From: Streptomyces sp. STR69
Lineage (GTDB): Bacteria; Actinomycetota; Actinomycetes; Streptomycetales; Streptomycetaceae
Length of the DNA: 64,000 nucleotides
Direction: 5' to 3'
NCBI RefSeq assembly: GCF_024519455.1
Contig: NZ_JALJRY010000020.1
Coordinates: 1 to 64,000 of the forward strand
This document shows, one piece after another, positions 51,034 to 59,793 of this stretch. The translations under genes were made by a program, and so were the position numbers. Position 1 is the first letter of the stretch, and each line of letters begins with the position of its first letter. Under the pieces are notes generated by a model. The model was not told the origin of the DNA. It worked only from the letters and a program-made list of their open reading frames with translations, and ran no database searches.

Positions 51034-51330
51034 ATGAAGGTCGGTCTGCTGGTACGCATCGAGGCCGAGCCGGAGCACGCCGACGAGGTGGAGGCCCTGC
51101 TCCGCGGTGCCCAGGAACTCGCCGAACAGGAACCGGGCACGGTGACGTGGTTCGCGTTCCGCGAGAACGCCACCACCTTCGGGGTGTTCGACACCTTCGA
51201 GGACGAGCAGGGACGGCAGGCGCACCTCGTCGGTCAAATCGCCGCCGCTCTGGGAGAGATCGCACGGACGAAGCTCAGCGCGCCGCCGGTGATCGTCCCG
51301 GTCGACCTGCTGGGAGCGATGGTCTCCTGA
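51034..51330 (+). CDS. Antibiotic-biosynthesis monooxygenase (ABM) domain protein
   Basis: This 98-aa ferredoxin-like protein has the ABM pattern: VGLLVRIEAEPEHADEVEAL, then EPGTVTWFAFRENATTFGVFDTFEDEQGRQAH. Such proteins are dimeric, cofactor-free quinone-forming oxygenases or stress proteins. AAGGAG precedes the ATG. It diverges from the GlxA-type regulator gene, a common pairing. The 3' end holds a short direct repeat (GGTCTCCTGAG twice, 13 bp apart). Confidence 0.85.
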   Translation: MKVGLLVRIEAEPEHADEVEALLRGAQELAEQEPGTVTWFAFRENATTFGVFDTFEDEQGRQAHLVGQIAAALGEIARTKLSAPPVIVPVDLLGAMVS

Positions 51331-51353
51331 GAAGGTCTCCTGAGCCGGACGCC

Positions 51354-52637
51354 TCAGCGGCGCAGTCCCAGTGCGTCCCGCCCGGCGTAGCGTGCCTGGG
51401 TGCCCAAGTCCTCCTCGATACGGATGAGTTGGTTGTACTTGGCGGTGCGGTCGGCGCGGGACAGGGAGCCGGTCTTGATCTGGCCGCAGCCGGTGGCGAC
51501 GGCGAGGTCGGCGATGGTGGTGTCCTCGGTCTCGCCGGAGCGGTGGGACATCACGACGGTGTAGCCGGCCCGGTGTGCGGTGGCGACGGTGGCCAGGGTT
51601 TCGGTCAGGGTGCCGATCTGATTCACCTTCACCAGGATCGAGTTGGCGATCCCGTCCCGGATACCGGCGCTCAACAGCGTCTCGTTGGTGCAGAAGACGT
51701 CGTCGCCGGTGAGCTGGCAGCGCTCACCGAGCCGTGCGGTCAGGTCGCGCCAGCCGTCGTGGTCGTCCTCGGCCATCGGATCCTCGATGGAGGCGATGGG
51801 GTAGCGGTCGACCAACTCGGCCAGATAGTCGGCGTGTTCGGCGGGGGTACGGCGGACGCCCTCGCCCGTGTAGTCGTAGACGCCGTCGCGGAAGAACTCC
51901 GAGGTCGCCGGGTCCATGACGAGGGTGATGTCGGTGCCGGGCTTGTAGCCGGTGCGTTCGATGGCGTGGAGGACGAAGTCGAGGGCCTCGTCGGCGGTGC
52001 GCAGGTCGGGGGCGAAGCCGCCCTCGTCGCCGACGTTGGCGCTGTGGCCTGCGGCGATCAGGTCGCGGCGCAGAGTGTGGAAGACCTCGGAGCCCATGCG
52101 GACGGCCTGGGCGAAGGTGGCGGCGCCGATCGGGGCGATCATGAACTCCTGGAAGTCCAGCGGGTTGTCGGCGTGGGCGCCGCCGTTGACGATGTTCATC
52201 ATCGGCACCGGGAGCAGGCGGGCGTCGACGCCGCCGATGTAGCGGTACAGGGGCAGCCGGTGGGCGGCTGCGGCGGCCTTGGCGGTGGCCAGGGAGACGC
52301 CGAGCAGGGCGTTGGCGCCGAGGCGTGACTTGGTGTCGGTGCCGTCGAGTTCGATCATCGTGTGGTCGACGATCGCCTGGTTCTCGGCGTCGAGTCCGGT
52401 CACGGCGTCCGCGATGGTCTCGTTGACGGCGTCGACGGCGCGGCGGACTCCCTTGCCGTGGAAGCGGGTCGGGTCGCCGTCGCGCAGTTCGACGGCTTCC
52501 CTGGCTCCGGTGGAGGCGCCCGAGGGTACGGCGGCGCGGCCGAGCGACCCGTCCTTGAGTTCCACGTCCACCTCGACGGTCGGGTTGCCCCGGCTGTCGA
52601 TGATCTCGCGTGCGACGACCCGGCTGATGGCGGTCAC
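51354..52637 (-). CDS. eno: Enolase (phosphopyruvate hydratase)
   Basis: This 427-aa protein carries all enolase signatures: REIIDSRGNPTVEVDV, GANALLGVSLATAKA, NGGAHADNPLDFQEFM, GDEGGFAPDL, the metal-site IASIEDPMAEDD, ILVKVNQIGTL (catalytic Lys) and SHRSGETEDTTIADLAV. GTG 52637 has GAGGAG upstream. The neighbours are not the usual cell-division genes found next to the main Streptomyces enolase, so this is probably a second copy. It is divergent from the HxlR-peroxiredoxin fusion gene, 100 bp away. Confidence 0.95.
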   Translation of the reverse strand: MTAISRVVAREIIDSRGNPTVEVDVELKDGSLGRAAVPSGASTGAREAVELRDGDPTRFHGKGVRRAVDAVNETIADAVTGLDAENQAIVDHTMIELDGTDTKSRLGANALLGVSLATAKAAAAAHRLPLYRYIGGVDARLLPVPMMNIVNGGAHADNPLDFQEFMIAPIGAATFAQAVRMGSEVFHTLRRDLIAAGHSANVGDEGGFAPDLRTADEALDFVLHAIERTGYKPGTDITLVMDPATSEFFRDGVYDYTGEGVRRTPAEHADYLAELVDRYPIASIEDPMAEDDHDGWRDLTARLGERCQLTGDDVFCTNETLLSAGIRDGIANSILVKVNQIGTLTETLATVATAHRAGYTVVMSHRSGETEDTTIADLAVATGCGQIKTGSLSRADRTAKYNQLIRIEEDLGTQARYAGRDALGLRR

Positions 52638-52737
52638 GGTGCAACTCCTCACGCAGGGCCCGCGTTCCGGACGTCGGCGGGCGGTAAGTTCCGTCATGAA
52701 ACAAAGTGAGTCCTGAAAGAGAACCTACTATGGGCGC

Positions 52738-53601
52738 ATGAGGATGCACAACGCCGACGAGACCTGCGGCATCGCCCAGGCCGCCGTGGTCCTGGGGGAC
52801 TGGTGGAACGTTCTGGTGCTGCGGGAGATCGCCCGCGGCCATGTCCGTTTCGACGCGCTGGCCGCCGGGATCGGCCTGTCCCGGAACGTCCTGACCGAGC
52901 GCCTGGGCCGGCTCGTCGCGAGCGGGGTGCTGCTCCGCAGGCTCTATCGGCGGCGGCCGGTGCGCTACGAGTACGTGCTCACCGATGCCGGTCTGGCCCT
53001 GCTGCCGTTGCTCGTGGCGATGCAGGACTGGGGCGACCGGTGGATGCTCGGCGACGGCACCCTCACCGCGACCGTGGCCGAGGACAGCGCCGAACACACT
53101 CGCGTGCACGCCCTGCCCGGCACCCGCCTGCCCGATGACCTCCAACTCCCCGGCATCCAGGGCGCGGACCTGCCGGTCGTGTCACCGGAGGCCGCAGCGA
53201 CCGTGCTGTTCACCTACCCGGGCACCGGCATCGACTGGGGCGAGCCACCGATCCCCGGTGCCGAGGGCTGCACATTGGAGAACCGCCTCTTCCGTGACGC
53301 CTGGCCCGACTTCCGCCGGGCGGGTGTGGACGTGCGCGGAGTCAGTACCCAACTCCCGTACGAGCAGGCGGAGTTCGCCCGCGTCGAGGAGATCCCGTAC
53401 CCGTTGCTCTCCGACGCGGCTCAACAACTCGCCGCTGCCCTACGCCTGCCGACGTTCCGCGCGGCCGGCCGACTGCGGCACAAACGGCTGATCCTGATCC
53501 TCGACGCCGAACGGACCGTACGACACACGCTGTTCCCGGTCACCGACATCCCGCGCGCGGTCGCTGAGAGCCTGCGTCTGGCCGCCGACTGCGCCCGGTG
53601 A
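52738..53601 (+). CDS. HxlR-family regulator fused to a peroxiredoxin-like domain
   Basis: This 287-aa protein is about twice the usual HxlR length. Residues ~8-105 form the winged helix (CGIAQAAVVLGDWWNVLVLREI, VRYEYVLTDAG) with Cys10 where redox-sensing HxlR proteins have a reactive Cys. Residues ~135-280 resemble a PrxQ-type thioredoxin fold: VLFTYPGTGIDWG, PGAEGCTLENRLFRDAWPDF with a likely peroxidatic Cys178, and RLILILDAERTVRHTLFPV. A TACTAT box ends 6 bp before the ATG, so the message may be leaderless. It probably controls itself and the divergent enolase gene in response to oxidants; this is inference. Confidence 0.82.
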   Translation: MRMHNADETCGIAQAAVVLGDWWNVLVLREIARGHVRFDALAAGIGLSRNVLTERLGRLVASGVLLRRLYRRRPVRYEYVLTDAGLALLPLLVAMQDWGDRWMLGDGTLTATVAEDSAEHTRVHALPGTRLPDDLQLPGIQGADLPVVSPEAAATVLFTYPGTGIDWGEPPIPGAEGCTLENRLFRDAWPDFRRAGVDVRGVSTQLPYEQAEFARVEEIPYPLLSDAAQQLAAALRLPTFRAAGRLRHKRLILILDAERTVRHTLFPVTDIPRAVAESLRLAADCAR

Positions 53602-53607
53602 CATCCG

Positions 53608-54384
53608 CTACGCCAAACCCCCGTTGCTCAGCAGGAGTTGGCCGTTGATCCACTGGCCTTCCGGTGAACAGAGGAAGTCGACGAGGTGGGCGGTGTCCCG
53701 TGGAGTGCCGAGACGGTTGAGCGGTGTCTGCCGCAGGACCTCCGCTCGCCCCTCCTCCGTCATCCAACCGGTGTCCACCGGGCCCGGGTTGATGACGTTG
53801 GCGGTGATCCCGAGGTGGGCGAACTCGTGCGCGGCGGCCAGCGTGATGCGGTCCAGGGCGCCCTTGCTCGCGCCGTAGGGGAGGTTGTGCACAGTGTGGT
53901 CGCTGGTGAGGGCGATGATCCGGCCGGTGCCCGGAGTGGCGGCGAACCGTCGGCCGTACTCGCGGATCAGCAGCCAGGTGGCGCGCGCGTTGACCGCGAA
54001 GTGTCGGTCGAAACTCTCGACGGTGGTGTCGAGGAGGCCGGAGTCGACCGACTCGCAGTGGCACATCACCAAGGCGGTGACGCCGCCCGCCCCGCCTCCG
54101 ATCTCGTCGAAGACACGGGCCGGGGCGTCCGGGTCGGACAGGTCCGCCTCGACGGCCATGGTCGCGGCGCCGAGTTCCTTGAGCGTGTCGGTGATGGCCG
54201 ACGCCGCGCCGGACTCGACACCCCAGGACATGCGCTCGTCGTAGGGAGTCCAGTAGGTGAAGGCGATGTCCCAGCCCGAGGCCGCCAGCCGACGTGCGAT
54301 GCCCGCGCCGATACCGACGGTGCGCCCCACTCCGGTGACGAGCGCGAGCGGGCGGATGGACGGGTGATCGGTGCTCGTCGTCAT
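53608..54384 (-). CDS. SDR-family oxidoreductase
   Basis: This 258-aa SDR has the cofactor region ALVTGVGRTVGIGAGIARRL, a loop variant like that of some enoyl-reductase-type SDRs. It also has an LTSDHTVHNLPYGASKGAL segment with catalytic Tyr/Lys and the C-terminal motif GQWINGQLLLSNGGLA. The start is ATG 54384. It converges on the HxlR gene with a 6-bp gap. No partner gene is evident and the substrate is unknown. Confidence 0.85.
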   Translation of the reverse strand: MTTSTDHPSIRPLALVTGVGRTVGIGAGIARRLAASGWDIAFTYWTPYDERMSWGVESGAASAITDTLKELGAATMAVEADLSDPDAPARVFDEIGGGAGGVTALVMCHCESVDSGLLDTTVESFDRHFAVNARATWLLIREYGRRFAATPGTGRIIALTSDHTVHNLPYGASKGALDRITLAAAHEFAHLGITANVINPGPVDTGWMTEEGRAEVLRQTPLNRLGTPRDTAHLVDFLCSPEGQWINGQLLLSNGGLA

Positions 54385-54513
54385 GGTCCGAGATCGTTCA
54401 TGACGGATGCGGCATCGGCAACTGCCTTTTCCTGGAGGCTCGCGGGGGCGGGGTGTGTGCCCGTCGGCGTTGAGTAAAACGAACGATGCGTTCACTGTCT
54501 CCCTCGGGTTCGG

Positions 54514-54825
54514 ATGACCGCCGACGCCGTCGTCTCCTTCGACCCCGCACTCGCCGCCGAGCTCGCCTTCCGCGCCAAGCGGGCGGGCCAACTCACCTCC
54601 AAGATGCGGTTCCAGACGGCCCAGCTCGACGCGTACCTCACCGACGGTCTGTGGCTGCGCAACGCCCGCCGGGCCAACGAGATGGCCACCCGTCTCGGCG
54701 ACGGCCTCAAGTCCATCGCCGGTGCGGGCCTGTTGGCCACCCCGCAGGCCAACATCCTCTTCTGCCGTCTACCCCAGCACGTGACCGAAGGACTCCTCGA
54801 CGCGGTCCGCCGCCTCAGGCGGTGA
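54514..54825 (+). pseudogene. Truncated low-specificity threonine aldolase remnant
   Basis: The 103-codon frame matches an internal part of low-specificity L-threonine aldolases (RAGQLTSKMRFQTAQLDAYL, LWLRNARRANEMATRLG, ATPQANILFCRLPQHV). The N-terminal two-thirds with the PLP-lysine and the proper C-terminus are missing. It overlaps the end of the convergent glutamate decarboxylase gene by 11 bp. It is a decayed fragment. Confidence 0.7.
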
Positions 54826-56215
54826 CGAGTGGCTTGAGCGGCGGTGCGAGGGTCGGCAGGGCGGTGTGCAGGTTCCGGGTGACCTCGGTCAGGTCGGCGA
54901 TGAACATGCCGGCGAGTTCGGTGGTGAACCCGGTGCGCACCACCAGCCGCAGGACCGAGACGTCCTGGCACGGGGCGGGGAAGCTGTAGGCGGGCAGATG
55001 CCAGCCGCGGGCACGCATGCCGTGGGAGACGTCGAACACCGTGAAGCCCTGTGTGCCGGGGGTCAACCGGAAGGCGAATGCCGGGAGTTCGGAGCCGTCC
55101 GTGATCAACTCGTAGGGGGCGACGGCGCGGATCCGCGCGGCAAGGGCGCGGGCGGTGGTCCGGCTCTGGGCCGCCAGGTCCCGCAGCCCCTCGAAGCCGT
55201 AGCGGAGGAAGCTGTAGTACTGCGCGACGACATGCGCCCCCGGGCGGGAGAAGTTGAGCGTGAAGCTGGGGGAGCTGCCGCCGAGGTAGTCGACCTCGAA
55301 CACCAGGTCGTCCGGCAGGGCTTCGGCGTCGCGCCACAACGCCCAGCCCAGGCCCGGGAAGACGTGCCCGTACTTGTGTCCCGAGGTGTTGATGGAGGCG
55401 ACCCGTTCGAGCTGGAAGTCCCACATGAGGTCCGGGTCGAGGAACGGGGCGACCATGGCGCCGGACGCGCCGTCGACATGCACGGGGATGTCGGTGCCGG
55501 TGGCGGCCTGGTATCCGTCCAGGGCCATGCAGATGTCCGCGACGGGCTCGTAGGAGCCGTCGAACGTGGAGCCGAGGATGGCCACGACGCCGATGGTGTT
55601 GTCGTCGCAGTACGCGGTGAGCGCGTCGGCGGTGAGGTGGTAGCGGCCCGGCTCCATCGGGACGTAACGCGGCTCCACCTCGAAGTAGTTGGCGAACTTC
55701 TTCCAGCACACCTGCACGTTCGCGCCCATCACCAGGTTCGGCCGCGCGGTGTCCTTGCCCTGGGCGCGCCGGCGTTCCTGCCAGCGGCGCTTGAGCGCCA
55801 GTCCGCCGAGCATGGCCGCCTCGCTGGAACCGGTCGTCGAGCAGCCCCGGACCTGCTCCGGATGCGGTGCGTGCCAGAGCCGCGCGAGCATCCGTACGCA
55901 GCGCTCCTCCATGGCGGTGATCTGCGGGTACTCGGCACGGTCGGCGAGGTTCTTCTCGGCGGTCTCCGCCATCAACTCCCTTGCCTGCGGCTCCATCCAC
56001 GTCGTCACGAAGGTGGCGAGATTGAGGCGTGCGTTGCCGTCGAGCATCAGCTCGTCGCGTACGCGGCGGCAGATCAGGTCGGGCGAGGACGACGTCTCGG
56101 GCAGTTCGTCGACCGGCAGCAGGAGGTCGGCGGCGGCCGGCTGTCCGGCGCGGCGGGAGACGGTCCGGGTGTCGAACTCGGCTTCGGGCATGACGGCGGT
56201 ATGCGGGATGGGCAT
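54815..56215 (-). CDS. gadB: Glutamate decarboxylase (PLP-dependent)
   Basis: This 466-aa protein equals E. coli GadB in length. It has the PLP-binding Lys281 in INTSGHKYGHVFPGLGW, the cofactor Asp region VHVDGASGAMVAPF, GCSTTGSSEAAMLGGLALK and YFEVEPRYVPM. It converts glutamate to GABA and CO2, consuming a proton in the cytoplasm. ATG 56215 is the best start, with AAAGG somewhat far upstream; ATG 56191 is possible. No glutamate/GABA antiporter is adjacent. Confidence 0.95.
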   Translation of the reverse strand: MPIPHTAVMPEAEFDTRTVSRRAGQPAAADLLLPVDELPETSSSPDLICRRVRDELMLDGNARLNLATFVTTWMEPQARELMAETAEKNLADRAEYPQITAMEERCVRMLARLWHAPHPEQVRGCSTTGSSEAAMLGGLALKRRWQERRRAQGKDTARPNLVMGANVQVCWKKFANYFEVEPRYVPMEPGRYHLTADALTAYCDDNTIGVVAILGSTFDGSYEPVADICMALDGYQAATGTDIPVHVDGASGAMVAPFLDPDLMWDFQLERVASINTSGHKYGHVFPGLGWALWRDAEALPDDLVFEVDYLGGSSPSFTLNFSRPGAHVVAQYYSFLRYGFEGLRDLAAQSRTTARALAARIRAVAPYELITDGSELPAFAFRLTPGTQGFTVFDVSHGMRARGWHLPAYSFPAPCQDVSVLRLVVRTGFTTELAGMFIADLTEVTRNLHTALPTLAPPLKPLVTA

Positions 56216-56297
56216 GAGTGTGGGGATGCCTTTCTGGTCCGTGCGGGCCCCGTGCACTCCGACGCTAGATCCCTTGGCGGTGGGACGTATGTGCCGA

Positions 56298-56888
56298 TTA
56301 CACCGATCCAGTGATCGATTTGCGCACTGATGAACTGGATTTTCCCTTGTACATACTGGATGCCTCCTTTTCATGACCTCGGGCCCGGTGCCGGCGTACC
56401 GCGTCGCGGTTGGCGCAGAGTTGGGAGCAGTAGCGCTGCCGCCCCGTGCGGGAGGTGTCGGCGAAGACCGTGCCGCACTCGGTCACGGCGCAGCGCCGGA
56501 GGCGGTGCATTCCGCGTCCCGCCAGATGCAGTGCCGTACCCACCGAGATGAGGGAGAACAGCACATCGCCGAGCGGCTTCCGGTCGTCGCGATAGTGCAG
56601 GTGCCAGCCGCTGCCTGCGTGGTCGGTCATCCGCGGATAGGCGGCGGCCTCCTCCAGCATCCGGTTGACCAGCGCCGCGCGCTCGTGCTCGTCGGTGGCG
56701 TCGACGACCTTCTCCCACGACTCCAGCGCGTACCGGGCGCGGACGAGGTCCTCGGCGGTCGTCGGCCGCTCCAGCACCAGACCGGCAGCGCGACAGCGGT
56801 CCGTGAGTTCCTCGGCGTCGGCGGGGGGCCGGTTGACCAGATCCGCGGCCAGGTTCACGGCATCCTCGCCGTAAGGGTTGAGGTGCAT
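56298..56888 (-). CDS. CGNR zinc-finger (ABATE) transcriptional regulator
   Basis: This 196-aa protein has an N-terminal ABATE-like helical domain (AVNLAADLVNRPPADAEELTDRCRAAGL) and a C-terminal zinc finger. The finger reads CAVTECGTVFADTSRTGRQRYCSQLCANRDAVRRHR, with four Cys ligands, here CANR instead of CGNR. A Lys/Ser-rich tail follows. ATG 56888 is only 26 bp from the divergent GNAT start at 56915. It probably represses its own gene and the GNAT/MFS pair. Confidence 0.85.
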   Translation of the reverse strand: MHLNPYGEDAVNLAADLVNRPPADAEELTDRCRAAGLVLERPTTAEDLVRARYALESWEKVVDATDEHERAALVNRMLEEAAAYPRMTDHAGSGWHLHYRDDRKPLGDVLFSLISVGTALHLAGRGMHRLRRCAVTECGTVFADTSRTGRQRYCSQLCANRDAVRRHRARGHEKEASSMYKGKSSSSVRKSITGSV

Positions 56889-56914
56889 AAGACCATTACA
56901 GCAGTCTGATCGCC

Positions 56915-57412
56915 ATGCGACAACACGACAACACACACCCGTCCCGGGTACGGCAGGCCGTGGAGTACGACCTCGTGGAGCTCGTACGGCTACGGGTGCT
57001 GCTCTTCGAGGACTTGGGCGGCGACTTCTTCAACCCCGCGCCGGTGGACGGCGATTGGCTGGACGCCCTGGCCGTCGTGCTCAAGGAACAGTTGACGGCG
57101 GACACCGTGCGCATCCTCGTCGTGGACGGTGACGACGGCGCCCTCGCGGCCTGCGGCATCGGCACCGTCGAGCAGCGACTGCCAGGACCACATCTGCGCA
57201 ACGGCCGGATCGGGCACGTGCTCGGAGTGGTCACCGACCCGGCCCACCGGCGGCGCGGGCACAGCCGCTCGATCATGCGCGGCCTGCTCGACTGGTTCCA
57301 GGACAGCGGAGTCGCCCGGGTCGACCTGCACGCCTCCGCCGAAGGCGAACCGCTGTACCGCGACCTCGGTTTCACCGAACACCCCGATCCCTCCCTGTAC
57401 TGGCGCCCGTGA
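56915..57412 (+). CDS. GNAT-family N-acetyltransferase
   Basis: This 165-aa GNAT-fold protein has the acetyl-CoA motif GVVTDPAHRRRGHSRSIMRGLLDWF (Q/RxxGxG/A pattern) and a final PLYRDLGFTEHPDPSLYW segment. The substrate is unknown. A TCTGAT box ends 5 bp before the ATG, suggesting a leaderless message. The stop overlaps the GTG of the MFS gene (GTGA), so acetyltransferase and exporter are co-translated, a pattern typical of drug resistance or detoxification pairs. Confidence 0.87.
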   Translation: MRQHDNTHPSRVRQAVEYDLVELVRLRVLLFEDLGGDFFNPAPVDGDWLDALAVVLKEQLTADTVRILVVDGDDGALAACGIGTVEQRLPGPHLRNGRIGHVLGVVTDPAHRRRGHSRSIMRGLLDWFQDSGVARVDLHASAEGEPLYRDLGFTEHPDPSLYWRP

Positions 57413-58716
57413 TCGGCGGGGACGACGCCACTCGCTACCGGGACGACGTCACGCGCTATCGATGGACTGTCCTCGCGGTCGCCACCTTCACTCAGGCCGC
57501 GTCAGGCTTCTTCGTGCAGGGCATCGGAGCGATGGGCATCGTCCTGCGTCATGAACTCGGCCTGAGCGCAGCGCAGTTGGGCCTGCTGATCTCGGCGGCC
57601 CAACTCGCCCCGCTGGTAGGGCTCACGATCGCCGGGGAGTTGCTGGACCGCTACGACGAGCGCTGGGTCGTGGGAGCGGGTGCCTGCGTTGTCGGCCTGG
57701 CGCTCGGCGTGGGAAGCCTGGCGCCCGGATACGCCTCGCTGCTCTGTGTGTTGCTGGTCGTCGGCGCGGGATACAGCACGGTGCAGCCCGGCGGGAGCAA
57801 GTCGGTGGCGTCCTGGTTCGACGCGTCCCGACGAGGGTTCGCGATGGGCGTCCGTCAGGCGGGCCTGCCACTGGGCGCTGCGCTCGCCTCGGCCGTACTC
57901 CCCGTACTCGCCGACGTCTACGGCTGGCGGACGGCGCTCCTGGCCGGCGGACTGGTCGCACTGCTGGGAGCCGCCGCCTTCATGGGCCTCTACCGCCGGC
58001 CACCCGGCCAAGTAGCCCTCCAGGTAAAGGAGTTGAACACCACATCCCCACCTGTGTCACGCGCTACCCGCCTACGTCTGCTCCGGGAACCGTCCATGGT
58101 GAGGATCATGCTCTCCGGGGCGAGCCTGATCTCGGTGCAAAGCGGCGTCGGCATCCTGACCGTGCTCTACCTCCACGACGTGGCGTCCGTCGGAGCGGGC
58201 CCGGCGGCCCTGGTCCTGGTCGTGGTTCAGATCGCGGGCGTCGCCGGGCGTATCGTCCTTGCCGCCCGGAGCGACCGCGGCACAGCCGGGCGCTACGCCA
58301 CCGTCCGCCTCTGCATGGTCGCCGTCGTCGTGGGGATGGCCGTACTGCTGACCCCGCCGGGGCGTTCAACTGCGGTGGCCTGCTGCGCACTTGTCTGGCT
58401 CGGGTTCTTCGGGTTCGGCTGGTACGGCCCGTGGGTCGCCCATGTGACCGAGTCGGCGCCCCCGGGCCGGACGGGGTTCGCCCTGGGCCTGGCGATGTCC
58501 GTCAACCAGATCGCCATCGTCGCCGTACCGCCCGTACTCGGCCTCCTGACGGACCTCACCGGCGGCTTCGCGGCGGCCTGGGGCCTCCTGATCGCGATGG
58601 TCCTCGCGGCCCTGACGATCTCGGCCCGCGCGGAACGTGGCCGCCGGCCGCATCGCCTCAGAGCGGGCCACGACCACAACTGCCCGGAAACCGGAGCGAC
58701 TTCATGCCCAAGCTGA
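57409..58716 (+). CDS. MFS transporter
   Basis: This 435-aa protein has about 12 helices and a helix 2-3 loop (AGELLDRYDERW) of MFS type. The motif PGGSKSVASWFDASRRGFAMGVRQAGLPLG is characteristic of the CynX/OPA-like branch. GTG 57409 overlaps the GNAT stop. The hydrophilic tail (ERGRRPHRLRAGHDH) is cytoplasmic. The substrate is unknown; its coupling to an acetyltransferase suggests export of an acetylated compound. Confidence 0.87.
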   Translation: MIGGDDATRYRDDVTRYRWTVLAVATFTQAASGFFVQGIGAMGIVLRHELGLSAAQLGLLISAAQLAPLVGLTIAGELLDRYDERWVVGAGACVVGLALGVGSLAPGYASLLCVLLVVGAGYSTVQPGGSKSVASWFDASRRGFAMGVRQAGLPLGAALASAVLPVLADVYGWRTALLAGGLVALLGAAAFMGLYRRPPGQVALQVKELNTTSPPVSRATRLRLLREPSMVRIMLSGASLISVQSGVGILTVLYLHDVASVGAGPAALVLVVVQIAGVAGRIVLAARSDRGTAGRYATVRLCMVAVVVGMAVLLTPPGRSTAVACCALVWLGFFGFGWYGPWVAHVTESAPPGRTGFALGLAMSVNQIAIVAVPPVLGLLTDLTGGFAAAWGLLIAMVLAALTISARAERGRRPHRLRAGHDHNCPETGATSCPS

Positions 58717-59021
58717 TTCCCGACAGTCGACCGCAGCGGGTGCTCGTCGCCTCGAACCTCATCTACACGATGGGCAGCGGCCTCCACCTGACGGCCGGAG
58801 TCCTCTACTTCACGCAGGCGGTACGGCTGCCGGCGGAGCAGGTGGGTCTCGGCCTCGGCATCGCCGGACTCGTCGCACCACCCGCCGTCCGCCTGGCACT
58901 ACGACACCAGCAGGCTCGACAGGTTGTCGCCGATCAGTCGGCCAAGGGGCGTTGTCCCGCGCGGCTCCGGCGTCGGGCGGCGATCGTGTCGGCGACCGGC
59001 ACCACGATCCAGCAGAGGTAG
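58704..59021 (+). pseudogene. Truncated MFS transporter remnant
   Basis: ATG 58704, with GGAG upstream, begins a frame whose first ~58 residues read as an MFS N-terminus (RVLVASNLIYTMGSGLHLTAG, FTQAVRLPAEQVGLGLGIAGL). Then the sequence loses similarity and continues as antisense of the TMEM175 gene. The rest of the transporter is absent. The start overlaps the end of the preceding MFS gene. Confidence 0.6.
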
Positions 59022-59596
59022 GCCCAGTGGGTGAGGAACGAGACCGGGATCGACACCAGGAAGCCCACCGCCACCATGCCGATGCCTCGGATCGTCCGGG
59101 AGAACAGCTCGGGCGGGGTGCCGGTGCGGTAGAGCTCGTCACGGCGGACTTCGTTGACCATCAGTATGAACAGGAGACAGGCCGCCAACTGCACGACGGC
59201 GTAGAAGACGAACCGGGCCTGGAAGGCCCCGTGCCCGCCGATCACGTCGGTCGCGAACGGGGTGATCACCAGCATGAGCAGCCAGTACATGGTGAAGGCC
59301 GTCAACTTGCCGTTCGACGCCGTGACATAGCGGAACACCCGGTGGTGGGAGCGCCAGTGCGCGGCGATCACCACGAAGCTGATCATGAACGCCAGATAGC
59401 TCTCCCGGTGGTCCGAAGCCGAGTGCCACAGCTCGGAGTTGGTCGAGCCCTCCGGTACCGGCAGCTCCAGGGCCAGCAGCGTGAGCGCGATGGCGACCAC
59501 CGCGTCACCGAAGAACGTGAGTCGCTCGGCGGAGACCGCCCGGATCTCCATGTCCTCGTCCTCGGACGGCAGTTCTTGATCAGTCGAGACGTTCAT
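58934..59596 (-). CDS. TMEM175-family (DUF1211) potassium-channel-like protein
   Basis: This 220-aa protein has about six membrane helices. The first helix carries the family motif RLTFFGDAVVAIALTLLALEL, where Gly replaces the usual Ser of the FSD core. HWRSHHRVFRYV matches the conserved loop before helix 3. Prokaryotic members form tetrameric potassium channels. ATG 59596 is used. It diverges from the cupin gene. Confidence 0.85.
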   Translation of the reverse strand: MNVSTDQELPSEDEDMEIRAVSAERLTFFGDAVVAIALTLLALELPVPEGSTNSELWHSASDHRESYLAFMISFVVIAAHWRSHHRVFRYVTASNGKLTAFTMYWLLMLVITPFATDVIGGHGAFQARFVFYAVVQLAACLLFILMVNEVRRDELYRTGTPPELFSRTIRGIGMVAVGFLVSIPVSFLTHWAYLCWIVVPVADTIAARRRSRAGQRPLAD

Positions 59597-59793
59597 GGCA
59601 GCAGAGGATGCCACACGGCGATGACCTTCCCGGACGCGCGCGATACCCCGGGCCGGACCCGGGGGAGTGGTACTGCTGGTCCTACCCGCATGCCTGGCGG
59701 CCCGGGCGGAGCCAAGAGGATCATCGGACCGACCGAGTCATCACCGTGACCGCGCGGCACAGGACGCGGCACGGACGCAGAACGGACACCGTC

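Noticed and set aside
49004..51330. Possible secondary-metabolite cluster (quinone reductase, monooxygenase, MMPL exporter nearby)
   Set aside because: No synthase, cyclase or peptide-precursor gene is present; each gene is better explained by its own regulator pair.
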